Assembly (NCBI RefSeq): GCF_000224145.3
Contig: NC_020167.2
Coordinates: 5,394,287-5,458,286, forward strand
From: Ciona intestinalis
Lineage: Eukaryota; Chordata; Ascidiacea; Phlebobranchia; Cionidae
Length of the DNA stretch: 64,000 nucleotides
Reading direction: 5' to 3'
The notes beneath the pieces are model-generated. The model was not told the origin of the DNA, made no database searches, and saw nothing but the letters and a program-made list of their open reading frames with translations. A program made the translations under genes and the position numbers. Shown piece by piece: positions 36,001 to 48,128 of this stretch. Every line of letters starts with the position of its first letter. The first letter of the stretch is position 1.

Positions 36001-39000
36001 CTACAGATAATAATAACATAATTACATTATTTTTTTATTAGTCTCTTCGATTACAGTACAAAGAATTAGAAATAATAAAAAGGAAAAACAGAATATAGCG
36101 ACAAAACAACAGCTGTTAAAACACGCTTAGTCACTTACAGATAAAAACATATTTACATTTATTTGGAAAAAATGCATTTTGATTTTTCACTTTTTAGTCA
36201 AACAGCTAAACAAATACAACTTACTCAAATGGGTCAGATGGGTCTTTCAGTTGTTTCTCAGGTGGTATTGGAATCCTCTTGTAATAAAGCTCCCAATCAA
36301 ATGCCCCTCTCATGGCATCACCAGGTTGGGTGAGATAGTGAAAATCATCTTTGTTAATTATGTCAATCATGGGACATGTTATCACTTTTCTGTCCAATGC
36401 GATAGGTTCTGTGAAAAATCCAAAAAAGTAATCACCCACAAAGTAACATTCATGGTAACTTGTAGGCTGACAAGAGGTATGTGAAACAGAACACTCGTTT
36501 AGCAAGTTACACTTATTCTGTAAGGAATTGTGAGGGTTTAATTTAACCGAATAAGGGTTAAGCCTTTAGGGTTTAGCGCTAGTTTGCTACTCTAACCCTA
36601 TAACTTAAACGTTAGTGACTGGAACTCTGGAAGTTGTTCATTACCCTGATAGTAACAGGATAGAGTCTAAAATTAAAATTTATTGGGTGAGAATTACCAG
36701 GTTTTTGAATTCCTTTATGTGATTTTGTAGATTTAAGTAGGCCACTGTTTTTTAATGATTCAACTCTATAAGTTTTAATTTTTAAGCAACGCAAGATATT
36801 GGTTAATGAAGTTACAGGATATCACTAAAACACGTTTTTGTAACACGAACTGTTGTAGATGACAGTAAATTAATGACTGAGGGCTGGTAGACAATCCACT
36901 GTGAGGAAACTGGTGCACACTGCCTTTCACTGAGGTGTGTATATATGGATGTTATAAAACAAGAGGATAAGACCATTTTAGCCTGATTCACCACAACATT
37001 TCCACATATATAACAAACGAATTAAAAGTATGTGACATATTAATGTCAGTAATACAACTGTGCGTTTAATTAATTCAATTAAAAAGTAAAGGTATATGAC
37101 AATTTTCATTGGCATAACAAACGGGGGGGGAGGGTTTTAACCATCTTTCATTTTCCCTTTTTTTAAAAACCCCAAAATATTTTATAATATAAAGGGAACC
37201 TATACATGTAAACTACAACCCTTGAAATATATGTGCAAACTGTGACTTGATGCCATCTGCATTTAACAATTATTTGCCTTTTTTAGTGTTAGTTTCCAGG
37301 GCAAACTCCTAACATTTTAATATAAATACTTGATACCTACCTAATAATGGCGGCAACCAGTTATTAGTTACTTCCACATGAGAATCCAAAATAACGATGG
37401 TGTTTCCTTTTGCTTGATGAACCCCAGCCAACCTGGCACGAATCAGACCTTCCCTCTTAGCAAGTCTTACCAACTTTACTTGGCGGTATTTCGAAAGTTC
37501 TTGGTCCAAACTTGATTTCAAGTGATCTGAAAGTGTGTTTTTAAATTGCTGTTTTAAACACTGACACAGCTTTTAAATTTTGTTAGGTGTCTACACAAAC
37601 AAGCGGAGCAAAAGTATATTACATTCAACATATTATTCAATGAGGTTTTCTATGTTTGATGACTAAGAATGAAACTGTATTTTAATACTGTCACCTTAGA
37701 TTTTGCTATAAATTCAAGAACAGTGACCACTCTGTCTCTTACCCACTGTACTACAGTCGTCTACAAGAATAATTTCTCTGAGCAGAATCTTTGGCGTTCT
37801 GTTTATGATGCTGTGTATAGTTCGAAGCAGAGTGGTTCTCCCTTCATTGTGAAATGGGATGATGATAGAAGCATCTGGAAGCTGGGCTAAGTACTTGCGT
37901 GAGGCGCAGCTAAAAAAATGTCGTTTTTAATTTGCATAGTAAGTAGTTATGCAAAAAATGTATGGAATGAAGCCAATCTAAAAAAATTCCAAATTGTTTG
38001 AATTTATGAACAGTTTAAAGTACATGCATGAGGCACAGCTGAAAAGTTGTCATTTAAAGTTTTTAAACATTTGCATTTAATTTATTTCTTATTTAATATA
38101 AGCAAAGGCAAGTCGGAAGACGGACTAAACGTCGGGAAAACAGTATTTTTTTCATACCAGATGAGCCGTTGAAATATTATTTACATTATGCCTGGTAGCT
38201 GAAGTAACAAAATATTTGCGTTTGAATTCTTATGCACATCATGCATGAAATGAAACTATTTCAACAATACCAAGTTGTTTGAATTTATGAATGGTTGAAT
38301 TGTTTAGAGTTTCATTTTGTTTTATGAGATATGTCATATATAGCATTATTTTTCACTTTAAAAATGCAACATCTCAAATTGTGTCAAATTTATTGAAGCA
38401 GTTTTATAAGTGTCCCATTAGATAATTTATTAATTAGAGACTCTTGAATCTTACTTTTTATGTCGAATGTCAGGCAAGGAGCGATTGAGAGAAATCCGAT
38501 TGCTGACCAAAATATTGAAACCATTCTCTGAATAAGCACTCCTACTTCGTTCTTCTGTACTTAAATGAACTGCTACTCCCAATTCTCCTGGTCCTGTGTA
38601 AAGTATAAGTGTTAACTATTTACAGTGTTTCAAAAAACTGAACACTGTGACAAAAAAGACAAAGTATTTCCATTCAAACAACTAATAAAGTTCACCCATA
38701 AAGTTACCTATTCTTTTACGATCCTGATATACTGCATTAGGGTTGTGCCAGTCTATCTTGGTATTTGAGTCCAATAGAAACTGAGGTGAATCTTCCTGAA
38801 CGAATAAATATGGATATGACTGTGTTTTCAGATAGAAAAGTTTGGTTCTTACGAAAATATTTTTTACAACTTTTTGGACAAGTTTTTTATCAACATTTTG
38901 TTGTGGTTTTTAGACACCAAATGTAGTCAATTGTTATAAAGCAGTAATATTTACCAACCAATGTTTGGATTTCAGAAATTAGCGGAATGGATCTTGGGAG

Positions 39001-39744
39001 TAAACCTAGCATTTTACTTGGTAAGTAATTTGTTTGCGCAATTCATTCCAATCTGGACTATTACTGTTACAGTATGTAGCGCAGCGTTTAATGATATGTC
39101 ACCAGTCTGCTGAGTATGGCAGTTCCTGACGGGATCTCGCTTGTGCAAGACAGTTATTTTTCTAGGGGTTAGAGGTTAGGGGTTTAAATTTATGTGTGTA
39201 AACTGTAAAACTAACTGCTCCCCACGTATAGAGAAACGAATTTGACATCCCCTTCTAGCGGAAATTGTCTACCTACTTCTTCTTGTACTGTCATGTATTA
39301 AAAATCGACGTTCACATACATTTCGAAGCCACATTGGAAAATCCTACTTAATTATTACGTATTTTTTTCATTGTTCAAATTATTGACATGGGTGGAACAA
39401 CTTATGGCGTGCATAACGGACAGTTTGTAAAAAAATCGCTTGTGCACCTGACATACTCCACAGACTGGTTATGTCATTTGTCGTTACTTTAACTAACAAT
39501 TTTTAATGGTACATGTAATTTAAGGCAACAACTTGTTTTTTATGGATGACGTATCATACAACATACATACCCCTTGCGGTATTACACCATGGGACTTTTC
39601 GCGTATATCATCAATCCAGTCCGCATCTCTTTCGGCGACGAAACTGAGTTCTGTATTTGTGCGTTTCTGCAGCTCGTTTATAAAAAAGATTAGAGAGAAA
39701 CCAAACGATAAACCGATTACGCACTTTCTCAGTTTAAACCTCAT
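33016..39744 (-). CDS. GALNT10: Polypeptide N-acetylgalactosaminyltransferase 10-like
   Basis: Twelve exons: 39571-39744, 38708-38795, 38455-38593, 37743-37909, 37341-37526, 36225-36408, 35857-35974, 35558-35665, 34883-35104, 34205-34306, 33506-33655, 33016-33189. A Golgi type II enzyme that transfers GalNAc to Ser/Thr, starting mucin-type O-glycans. A short basic N-terminus (MRFKLRK) precedes a membrane anchor ([14 protein letters not shown]). Catalytic motifs are present: [23 protein letters not shown] (the D-x-H metal site), GGLFAIDR and [12 protein letters not shown]. Gln in [13 protein letters not shown] and [10 protein letters not shown] agree with the GALNT10 subgroup rather than WGGEN members. 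The C-terminal ricin-type lectin domain spans the last three exons. The ATG at 39744 was chosen because no in-frame ATG precedes the anchor. Confidence 0.93.
33677..33837. repeat. MITE-like repeat with imperfect inverted ends
   Basis: Left end TAGGCGGCAAACCTGGGGTG and the right end in reverse complement (TAGGCGCCAAACTTC...) form an imperfect inverted repeat in a GALNT10 intron. A partial relative (gene-free strip with CACCCTGCCACCCCACGTTT) occurs near 41805-41860 in a DDX56 intron. Confidence 0.45.
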
Positions 39745-40138
39745 ATTTCGCGACCAGAATCCCGTAAACTGGACTGCAACAATCACAGTAAAACAGCTGA
39801 TTAAAAATGTTTAATATGGGGACTCACCCGAAAAGAAAGAAGGGAGCTTCATGCTCCGGTGATTTTCGTTTTCACAAAAATTTTAGGAATGAATTTTAAC
39901 TTTATTTTTTTACGAATATATTTTAATTCTACCTACCTTGAATTTTATTATTACTTATGTTTATTATTTAAAAAAATATTTGTAATATGTAGTGTGATTT
40001 TTAAAACTATTAAACAAGAAAGTGTAGTGTCAACTACGGCCAGTCTCTGTTCACTTATAATTCCACCCGAATCGCACGTGTGTTTTTGCATTTAAGAAAT
40101 TGTTTTTATTAGTAGTTTGTTTTGCTTCACAAAATAAA
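39745..40138. promoter_or_regulatory. Divergent promoter region between GALNT10 and DDX56
   Basis: 394 bases between the two divergent start codons, so one region must serve both. No TATA box at an obvious position; no specific motif claimed. Confidence 0.45.
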
Positions 40139-43100
40139 ATGACAGAAGATGATGCAGCAACACAAGACAAGGTGGAATTTCACGAAATGGGCCTTGACGA
40201 TCGTATTTTAAAGGTATGTCTTGTACTAGTATAGCAACCAAAGGAGATAGGTCGCCTTTTTATTCTACTTTCTTGTCCAGTTTGTAGTAAACAAAAAACA
40301 TTCAAAGAGTTATAAAACCGTATCCTCACGACACCCGCATAGACCGTTGTTGGATAATACATGCTAAAGTTGCCTCACCTTACCCCACAGTACTGTAATA
40401 AATATCCTATATAAAAAGATTCCAGTAGGCTATTAATAATTTTTTTTATTTCAGGCAATAGCAGAGGCAGGGTGGGCAAGTCCAACATTAATTCAGGAGA
40501 AAGCAATTCCACTTGCAATAAATGGGAAGGATATTTTATCTCGTGCTCGAACCGGCTCGGGCAAAACAGCGGCTTATGCTGTTCCTATAATTCAACAATT
40601 ACTGAACCTGAAAAACACAACACAGGAAGATGAATACGGTGAGTGTTTAAAGTTTCAATTATTTTTGTTGTTTTTATATCTCCAATCTACTGTTCAAAAT
40701 CATTTTTAACCTGTAAGGTTTCTGTAAAAACCTAATGACCTATATTTGACCTTGCCTCTGAGCCAGAAAACTGTATTTTAAGTAATGAGATAACAATGAA
40801 ATGTAAATGATACACACTGGTTTGGTATTTTAGTTTGGTGTAAAATCTTCAATTACAATTATGTAAGCCTTATTACCTTAGTTTAAACTAATGTTTTTAC
40901 ATGCTAATGAATACAATTTCTGTTCCAATTTGCACATTCTTTAACTGCTTGTACTTTTTTTAGAGCAAGAAGTTCGTGGATTGGTTCTTGTCCCATCACG
41001 TGAATTGTCAGGTCAAGCATACAACATGATGCAACAGCTCACCACATCATGCTCACGTGATGTCACCAGCATCGATGTTTCAATGGAAGGAGACCCAAAT
41101 CTTTTGAAGTTAGTTCTTTGTTATGTTAAAAATTCTACTGTTTTTTATGTCATTGCATAATTATATCGTAGCCATTTTTAGATTTTGCCTTATATATATA
41201 GTCAAAATTTGTAGTTTTTTGTACAGTTTGGAAATTTATGGATTTTGCAGAGCTAAATTCATGTTCCACGCAGCAAATCAAACATAGTTGATTTTGTACT
41301 TTAATTCTAGAATATATTGACCGACTTTAAAAAGTAACAATCTTCCATCTTTCAGGCCTCTGCTTGCTGTAAAACCAGACATAGTAGTTGGTACACCCAG
41401 TCGTGTGTTGGCCCATGTTCGAGCTGGTAACCTTACACTTGCTTCAGTACGGTGGTTGGTTCTTGATGAAGCTGATCTTCTTTTTTCATTTGGTTACGAA
41501 GACGACTTAAAAATTCTTCTTAAACACTTGCCAAGTAGTTACCAATCTTTCTTAATGTCAGCTACACTAAGTGAGGTAAGGTCGGATTTTTAATTTTACA
41601 ATATTAAAAACAAGTTATTGCAAGTTATCTAGGAAAATCATATTTGAAGTTACAAGTAGGTATTTACATTCATAGATGCTTTATATTAGTACAGAAAAAG
41701 TGTGTCTGTGTGTCAAGTAAAAGCTAGACACAAAATTTTGTAGCACAAATTTTGCTTGTTTTTATTTGTTATGTATACAGTATAACAATGCATTAAATTT
41801 TGGGTTAACCTGTCCACCCTGCCACCCCACGTTTGGTGCCATTGTTTCAATAATAAGCATTACAACTGTCCACCAAATGCTGTAAACATGTATATATATA
41901 TATATACATATTGATTTTTTTAATTGATAATTTAATTTAACTGCAGGATGTTGAAGCATTGAAGAAACTTGTGTTGAACAACCCAGTTACATTAAATTTA
42001 TCTGAAGAAGAACTTCCTATGACTGACAAGTTAACTCAATATCATGTATTCTGTGAATCTGAGGACGATAAATATCTTCTAATATACGCACTCAACAAAC
42101 TTAAACTGGTCAGAGGAAAATCCCTACTGTTTGTCAACACTATTAATAAATGCTACAGGTACTACATGAGGATTTGGGTTTATAGGCTTATTTCAAACCA
42201 GCAAGAAAACAATTTATTCTGATTTCTGTTCACAGATGTATTAATTGCTATATTTACTTAAATTCAATACAGACATGTTAAAGTTAAAAAAAATAGTAAC
42301 TGTTGAATTTGGTTCATTTTTTAACTGAAACCTATAAATAAAGAAAATTGTGTCATATATTTTGACTGAGTGTTGGCCTGACCCCCCTATTATTTTTAAC
42401 ACTGAAAACAAAGCTTTTGTTTTAAAGAAGTTGCCTGTTTTAGTTTTGTTGTTTATCTGTATTATAAGTAAAGCACTTTTATTTCAGGTTGAAATTATTT
42501 TTGGAACAATTTTCAATATTTTGTTGCGTTTTGAACTCAGAGTTACCTGTCAGTACAAGGTGTCATGTGGTACAGCAATATAATGAGGTGATACAAACTT
42601 TGTAATTAAATTGTTTAAAATAAAGCATCATATTTATGTTTCTATTTCCATGCTTATCTATTAGTAGTCTACGTAAATGAAATAAGAAAAAAATCTAAAA
42701 ATTTATAACATGTTCCAGTTACTGTTATGATTATTTCATTAAACATATTCAATTTTATGCTTATTATTTTAATACCCATATTTTTAAAGGGATTATATGA
42801 TTACATCATTGCTACGGATGAAAGTGCTGTTGTTGCATCAACTGTGTCAGAAACTGCTCCAGAAATAAAGAAAACTGGAAAACACAAGTTCGTACCAGCT
42901 TTTACTAATTTTGAAAATGAAAACAAGATATATGCTGTGCCCCATTGCTCTTATTTAAGATTATGGATGTTGTTCTTTAAATCTAATAGTTGTTGTATGA
43001 AAGTAAACTATTTTAAGGCCTGTTGCAGCCATATTAACACGATGAAAACACTATATGTAAAAACTAACCCTATGTGTGTATTAACATAAACTAATATTTC

Positions 43101-44633
43101 AGGAAAAAGAAATTGACAAAAGCAAAGGAATACGGAGTTTCGCGAGGCATTGATTTTCAGAATGTTTCAAACGTCATAAATTTTGACTTCCCGCCAACTG
43201 TTGGTTCATACATCCACAGAGTGGGACGGTAAGAAAATCAATATAAATAGTTTTAATGCATTTTTTAGTTTAACCCACGTATTTGGTAATATATACTATA
43301 TAGTAGGTTGGGGGAGATGAAACACCTTATTTGCATATTATGTGCTTGTCCGTCTTTCCCCCACCGTACTATACAGAAGTCATAAATTATATTCAAAACT
43401 ATTAAACAAGTTATGAACTGACTCACATACACTAAAGTGACTGAACACTACCAGTCTACACCAGGGTACAAAAAAATAGAAATAAATATGCATTTCAGAA
43501 CGGCAAGAGGGGATAAATCCGGCACCGCACTTTCATTTGTTGTTTCGGAGGAGATGGAGTTATTGTCACAAGCACAAGCCCGGTTGTCTAGCAACGCAGA
43601 TGATCAGGTCATGAAACCTTACCAGTTTAAAATGGATGAGATTGAGGGTTTTAGATATCGGTGCAAGGTAAGAATGCCAGAGGAGTAGGGTAAAAAAATG
43701 CGTTCAAACTTTAAAAGCTAATCTTTGCTGTATGCTGGATTACAATTGAACTCAAACATTCTAATGTCGAATTGTTAAGGAACAAGATATAACAAAACAA
43801 TAAAAATGACTGTTGTTAAGCAATTGTATTCGAACATTAAATCGGTTATTTGTGTTTATGGAGGGGTCCATGACTTTTTTTTATTCCAGGATGCGATACG
43901 AGCGGTGACGAAGAGAGCAATACATGATGCGAGGGTGAAGGAGTTAAGACGAGAGATGTTGAACTCTGCAAAACTGAAAACCTATTTTGAGGAAAACCCT
44001 TACGACCTCCAAGTATTGCGTCACGATGCAGCTTCCCGGCCAATGAAAGTGAAGAAACACATGAAGAATGTTCCGGAATATTTAAGTAAAGCTTTCATTA
44101 TGATTTAGCTTATTTTAATGGATTTTTATCATGCTGCTTGTCGAAGTAGAGTAACACCGTTTTTTCCACATTTTTAATATAAAGAAGCTTGATGAAGTGG
44201 AAAATGTACCACCCTTTCTAGCTCTCAAGAGTGTGGGACCTCACTCATTTAAATAACAAATTATACACCAACACCGTTTTTTCCACATTTTTAATATAAA
44301 GAACCTTGATGAAGTGGAAAATGTACCACCCTTTCTAGCTCTCAAGAGTGTGGGACCTCACTCATTTAAATAACAAATTATACACCAACCAAAACGACCA
44401 TCTACATGGCCTAGTTTTTAACAAAAGATTTATTTTCGTTTCCAGTCCCACCCACGCTGAAAGGTTTATACAGCGGGGTTTCCACCCGTGCGTCGCAACA
44501 CCAGCCACCTCCATCACATGATATGAAACCAAGGAAAAGAAGTTCAGTTCGAGTGATGGGAAAACCTAACCCGAAATATAAGAAGAAACTGGAAGATCCA
44601 CTGAAAAGTTTTAAATTTGTAAAGAAATCTTGA
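40139..44633 (+). CDS. DDX56: DEAD-box RNA helicase DDX56
   Basis: Eleven exons: 40139-40213, 40455-40638, 40964-41108, 41356-41575, 41947-42158, 42488-42587, 42790-42887, 43103-43228, 43499-43667, 43890-44085, 44446-44633. DDX56 (yeast Dbp9) acts in the nucleolus in 60S ribosome assembly. Motifs in order: [10 protein letters not shown] and [11 protein letters not shown] (Q motif), ARTGSGKT (I), PSREL (Ia), GTPSR (Ib), DEAD (II), SAT (III), [19 protein letters not shown] (V) and HRVGRTARG (VI). The acidic/basic insert between YIIATDES and motif V (ending KTGKHK/KKKL) is typical of the DDX56/Dbp9 group. The C-terminus is lysine-rich. The start lies 394 bp from the divergent GALNT10 start. Confidence 0.94.
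40236..40394. repeat. MITE-like repeat family A, copy 6
   Basis: Same core (TAGTAAACAAAAAACATTCA, CCGTATCCTCACGACACCC) and end GCCTCACCTTACCCCACAGT, filling most of intron 1 of DDX56. Confidence 0.68.
43301..43373. repeat. MITE-like repeat family A, copy 7 (internally deleted)
   Basis: Only the two inverted ends remain: TAGGTTGGGGGAGATGAAAC and TGTCCGTCTTTCCCCCACCG, in DDX56 intron 8. A further degenerate end lies near 52-135 at the left edge of the window. Confidence 0.6.
44154..44387. repeat. 117-bp tandem duplication in the last DDX56 intron
   Basis: Units 44154-44270 and 44271-44387 differ at essentially one base (AAGAAGCTTG versus AAGAACCTTG), so the duplication is recent or an assembly effect. 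Confidence 0.9.
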
Positions 44634-44674
44634 TTGAAAGCGTTGTATTAAAAGACAGGAGATGAGCGGAGGAC

Positions 44675-44680
44675 AATAAA
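44675..44680 (+). terminator. Poly(A) signal of DDX56
   Basis: AATAAA 42 bases after the DDX56 stop. The convergent CLYBL stop is at 44941, so the 3' ends are close but need not overlap. Confidence 0.6.
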
Positions 44681-44940
44681 ATGGAAAATAAATTGTGTTT
44701 TTTTTCAAAGTAGGAATAAGTTAAATAGAGGCAGTGTCACTCCAGTGACAAGACATTTAAACCTGATTAGGTTTGGCAAGATTAAAAATAAAACTAAAAG
44801 AAAACTGATTTGCACATAATTTTTCAAATATATATATACAATGTGTAAAGTAAAAATAGTATGTTTGGTACATTAGAACATGAATGCAATACATAATTGA
44901 TTTTCTAATTTACTTGGCTAATTTAAAATGCAATTTTTAG

Positions 44941-47641
44941 TTATGTCTTTTTTATAAAATCTGAAAATAATTTAATGTTCTTGGCTTGTAGTACGGTTGG
45001 CAAATCAATCATTTGACCTCTGAATGTAAATGCACCCTGTGTGTGGAAGTTTAGCTTAGATTTTAGTAAAAAAAACAACAGTCGTTAAACACAGGTTTTC
45101 TGTTCCAAACACCTCGAGCCAGAGTTATCAAGTATGTTACTTTGTGGGGGATTATTTTTTGAAGGGGATTTTTTTATTCTTTTTAATATGTGTGTGGCTG
45201 ATAATTTGGACAATTATTAGTGACCACTGGGTTGAATCAATTGACATTAGGTGTCTTGTCCAAGGATACATACTCCCACAATGGTAGCAGCGTCAGGCCT
45301 TGAACCCTTTACTTCTGGGTTAGAGGGATGCGCCCTAACCAACTGTGCTACGGTGGAACTTACATTGCAAACCTAGAAAATACTTAAACAAAAATATTTG
45401 CAAGACATTCTGCTGCAACCAATAAGTCATAACTACATAAATACCTCAGTACTGTTTTCAAAAGCTTCTGTCAAATCTTCAGCCCACTTTAACAACTCGT
45501 CACTTGGAGTGAAAGATTTCTGCACGATGGGGATCTGATTTGGATGTATTACTTGTTTCCCAGTGAAGCCCATCCTTGCTCCTTCCAATGACTGCTTTTC
45601 CAAGCCATCATTATCTGAAAGTGATACCAAATAAAAACAAAACAATAAAAAAACAAGGCGTTTATTTAAATGAAGAATGTCACTAATTTTTTTCTTATTT
45701 CGATAGCAACAAAAAGTTATTTTGTTTCTTTGTCTGTACTAAACACATTTTTCTTTTGGGCAAAAACACAGGCCAAAAATAGTGGCAGGGTTTTTTATCA
45801 GGCCTTAAACCCAGTATCGTATGGTTACGAGGCAAGCACTTTACCCACTAAGCACCCCTATTCAATGTTCTACTTTAAATTGTTAAAACTCTCTAAAACA
45901 TCATACATAAAAACCTACCTTTAAAATCAATATACACCATGTCAATAGCTTGTAACCCAAAAGCCTTGCAAGTTGCCACAATCTTCTGCCTTGCATAAAT
46001 TAGTTCACTTGCATCCTTAGATCTCATGATGCCAAGGTTTGCACAAAAATCATCCGACCCAAAAATGATTCCAGCTATGTGGCAGCAACTAAACCTCGGA
46101 CTGCAAGCAGAAATCCCAGCTTCTATGATTTTCTGTACATTAGGTATAGATGTGAATGTAAATATAATGGTAGAAAGAATATAACTTTTTTTATGCTCGC
46201 GTTGCAGGGATACGACAGTTATTATAACACAGGTGTTCTGTATCAAACACCCGTTCATCATTTCTGCTTACAAATCACCACAAATGTAACTTTGTGGGTG
46301 ATTTTTTGTGTTAAAGCAATTGCCATTTTCAATTGTGCCACAGCACTGGACAGACTTTGTTACTTTATACCTTACATAGCATAAACAAATTACCCACCTG
46401 TAAATTGATTAAACCTTTGCTGCTTTCTGTCATAAAAATGACGTTGAACAGGCGTTTGGTTGGTCTGCCCAGGATCGTTCTACTTTTCTCGTTCATCATC
46501 TCACAAAACTACAAAATAAATACTACTACTGGTCTTGTGTATAAGCAGTATAACAAAACAATTTTATCAGTAGGTAAATTTTTCAAATTTTTACTGAAGG
46601 TCATTGAATAACTGATGCAATATTTGTTAACTGTAGTATGAATTTGCAATGCTACTAACTTTTTTATGGTTATAACAAAAAAAAGTTGAGAGGGCATAGG
46701 CTACTAACAAACACTCAAAATTTGTATATGAATAGAAATCCTCAAATATGATCTGAAGGTACCACAAAAGTTTTAAAAATGATTAAACCGACTGTAAGAA
46801 TTACCTGATGATTATTATGAAAAAAACACCAAATTATTTTAAGTTAATTACCCAAGTAATATCTTGTATACTATTAATCTTAGGAACAATCACTGTGGGG
46901 GGGAGTGTTGACATGGAAAATATATTTTCGATGTCTGATTCACAGAAACCGCTGCTTGGTGAATTAACTCGAACACACAACTCGCCATGAAAGGTTGAAG
47001 CAGTTTCTTCATACAGTTTGTGTATTGTGTTTCTTGCATCCTCTTTTCTGCAAGGAAGAGATTGTAATAATCAGTTAATACTTTTGCTTTTCAACACAGG
47101 GAATGTTTAGAAAAGATTGGAAAATGCTAAGGATAGGTTATGCTGCTTAGACACAACTTTGTCTTTGTTTACCAGTTTACCATATACCACAATTTAGAAA
47201 AAAAATCGTTTTATATTATTTTATAGGTAGCCGTTTATAAAGACAAAACCCTATATTTAAAGAAATTTAAAAATTCCTAAAAACTTATGTATGAAACCCG
47301 TTATTTTTATAGAAACAGATATACTATATACACTTAAGGTTATTGAAAAGAACACACTTGTCCAAACTGACACCATCTTCACAGTCCAGTGCAACACAAT
47401 CCACATCCAGTGTTTGGAGTTTGTTTATTTTCCTTTCGTCATGGCCCGGGACATAAAGAAGAGCTCTTCTTGGTCGTTGTATCTTGTGAGGTGGAGGAAC
47501 AACCTCCGGTGATAGAGGACCAAGATTAACACATGATGATGATAGAGGTCTACTTGTGAAGAAATGCGTACTTGTTTTGGAGACGGATTTTAATTTTACA
47601 CAGTGATTCAGAAAAGCAAACCTCAGCTTTAAAACAGACAT
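44941..47641 (-). CDS. CLYBL: Citrate lyase subunit beta-like protein, mitochondrial
   Basis: Six exons: 47358-47641, 46852-47047, 46398-46508, 45919-46132, 45445-45614, 44941-45036. Human CLYBL is a mitochondrial (3S)-citramalyl-CoA lyase with malate synthase activity and links C5 metabolism to vitamin B12. The first ~45 residues are basic and Ser/Thr-rich with few acidic residues, as in a mitochondrial targeting peptide. The core has RRALLYVPGHDERKI, LDCEDGV, CVRVNS, VIVPKI, FMTES, GSDDFCANLG, MGFTGKQVIHPNQI and a final GAFTFRGQMIDLP. These are the CitE-fold substrate and Mg-binding segments. The first ATG is at 47641. A SINE-like element lies in the last intron. Confidence 0.93.
45077..45360 (-). 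mobile_element. SINE-like element, near-complete minus-strand copy
   Basis: Reverse complement of the 49377 element: tail at 45077, body with GTGTCTTGTCCAAGGATACA and the tRNA-like head near 45300-45360 (GCGCCCTAACCAACTGTGCT). In the last CLYBL intron. Confidence 0.7.
46225..46355 (-). mobile_element. SINE-like element, minus-strand fragment
   Basis: ACAGGTGTTCTGTATCAAAC and ACAAATGTAACTTTGTGGGT match the tail part of the family, with a short CAATTGTGCCACAG end. In CLYBL intron 3. Confidence 0.5.
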
Positions 47642-48128
47642 TTTTCTACCATTCTGATGATACAAAGCAATGGTGAGTAATGCATAAGTGTCATTATATC
47701 ACGAAACAAACACATTAAGCAGCATACAGGATCATACAACACTACAGGAACTTTGCTTTAAAAGCACATATTTTATTAAAACTTTTATAAAAAAATTAAA
47801 AGTACCTATTACAGTGAAGGCACTATAAATTAAATAATGGACTGTTGTTTAAATTTGGTTATTTTCTATGTTTGGTCCAGCCATCCACAAGTTTTATTCA
47901 CCCATCAACGTTTACATTTCGTTTATACATTTTTAGCCATGGAACATTTACAATAATTAAAATTTGGCAAATAATGTTTAGCACAATTGTAATTTAAACT
48001 AAAAATTAACACAATGGTAAAACATTAACACAATTACTTTTATTATACAACCTAATTACTACAAACTTAATTTTAAGAGATATACAGGGAACTTCACACA
48101 AATAAAACCTTCCAAACAGTACAAGCTT
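47642..48128. other. Intergenic between the death-domain-like gene and CLYBL
   Basis: Nothing recognisable beyond AT-rich sequence. A TATCATCAG acceptor-like site lies about 20 bases upstream of the CLYBL ATG. Confidence 0.4.

Noticed and set aside
36179..36484. Plus-strand ORF of 101 codons
   Set aside because: Antisense to GALNT10 exon 36225-36408, with no homology-like features.
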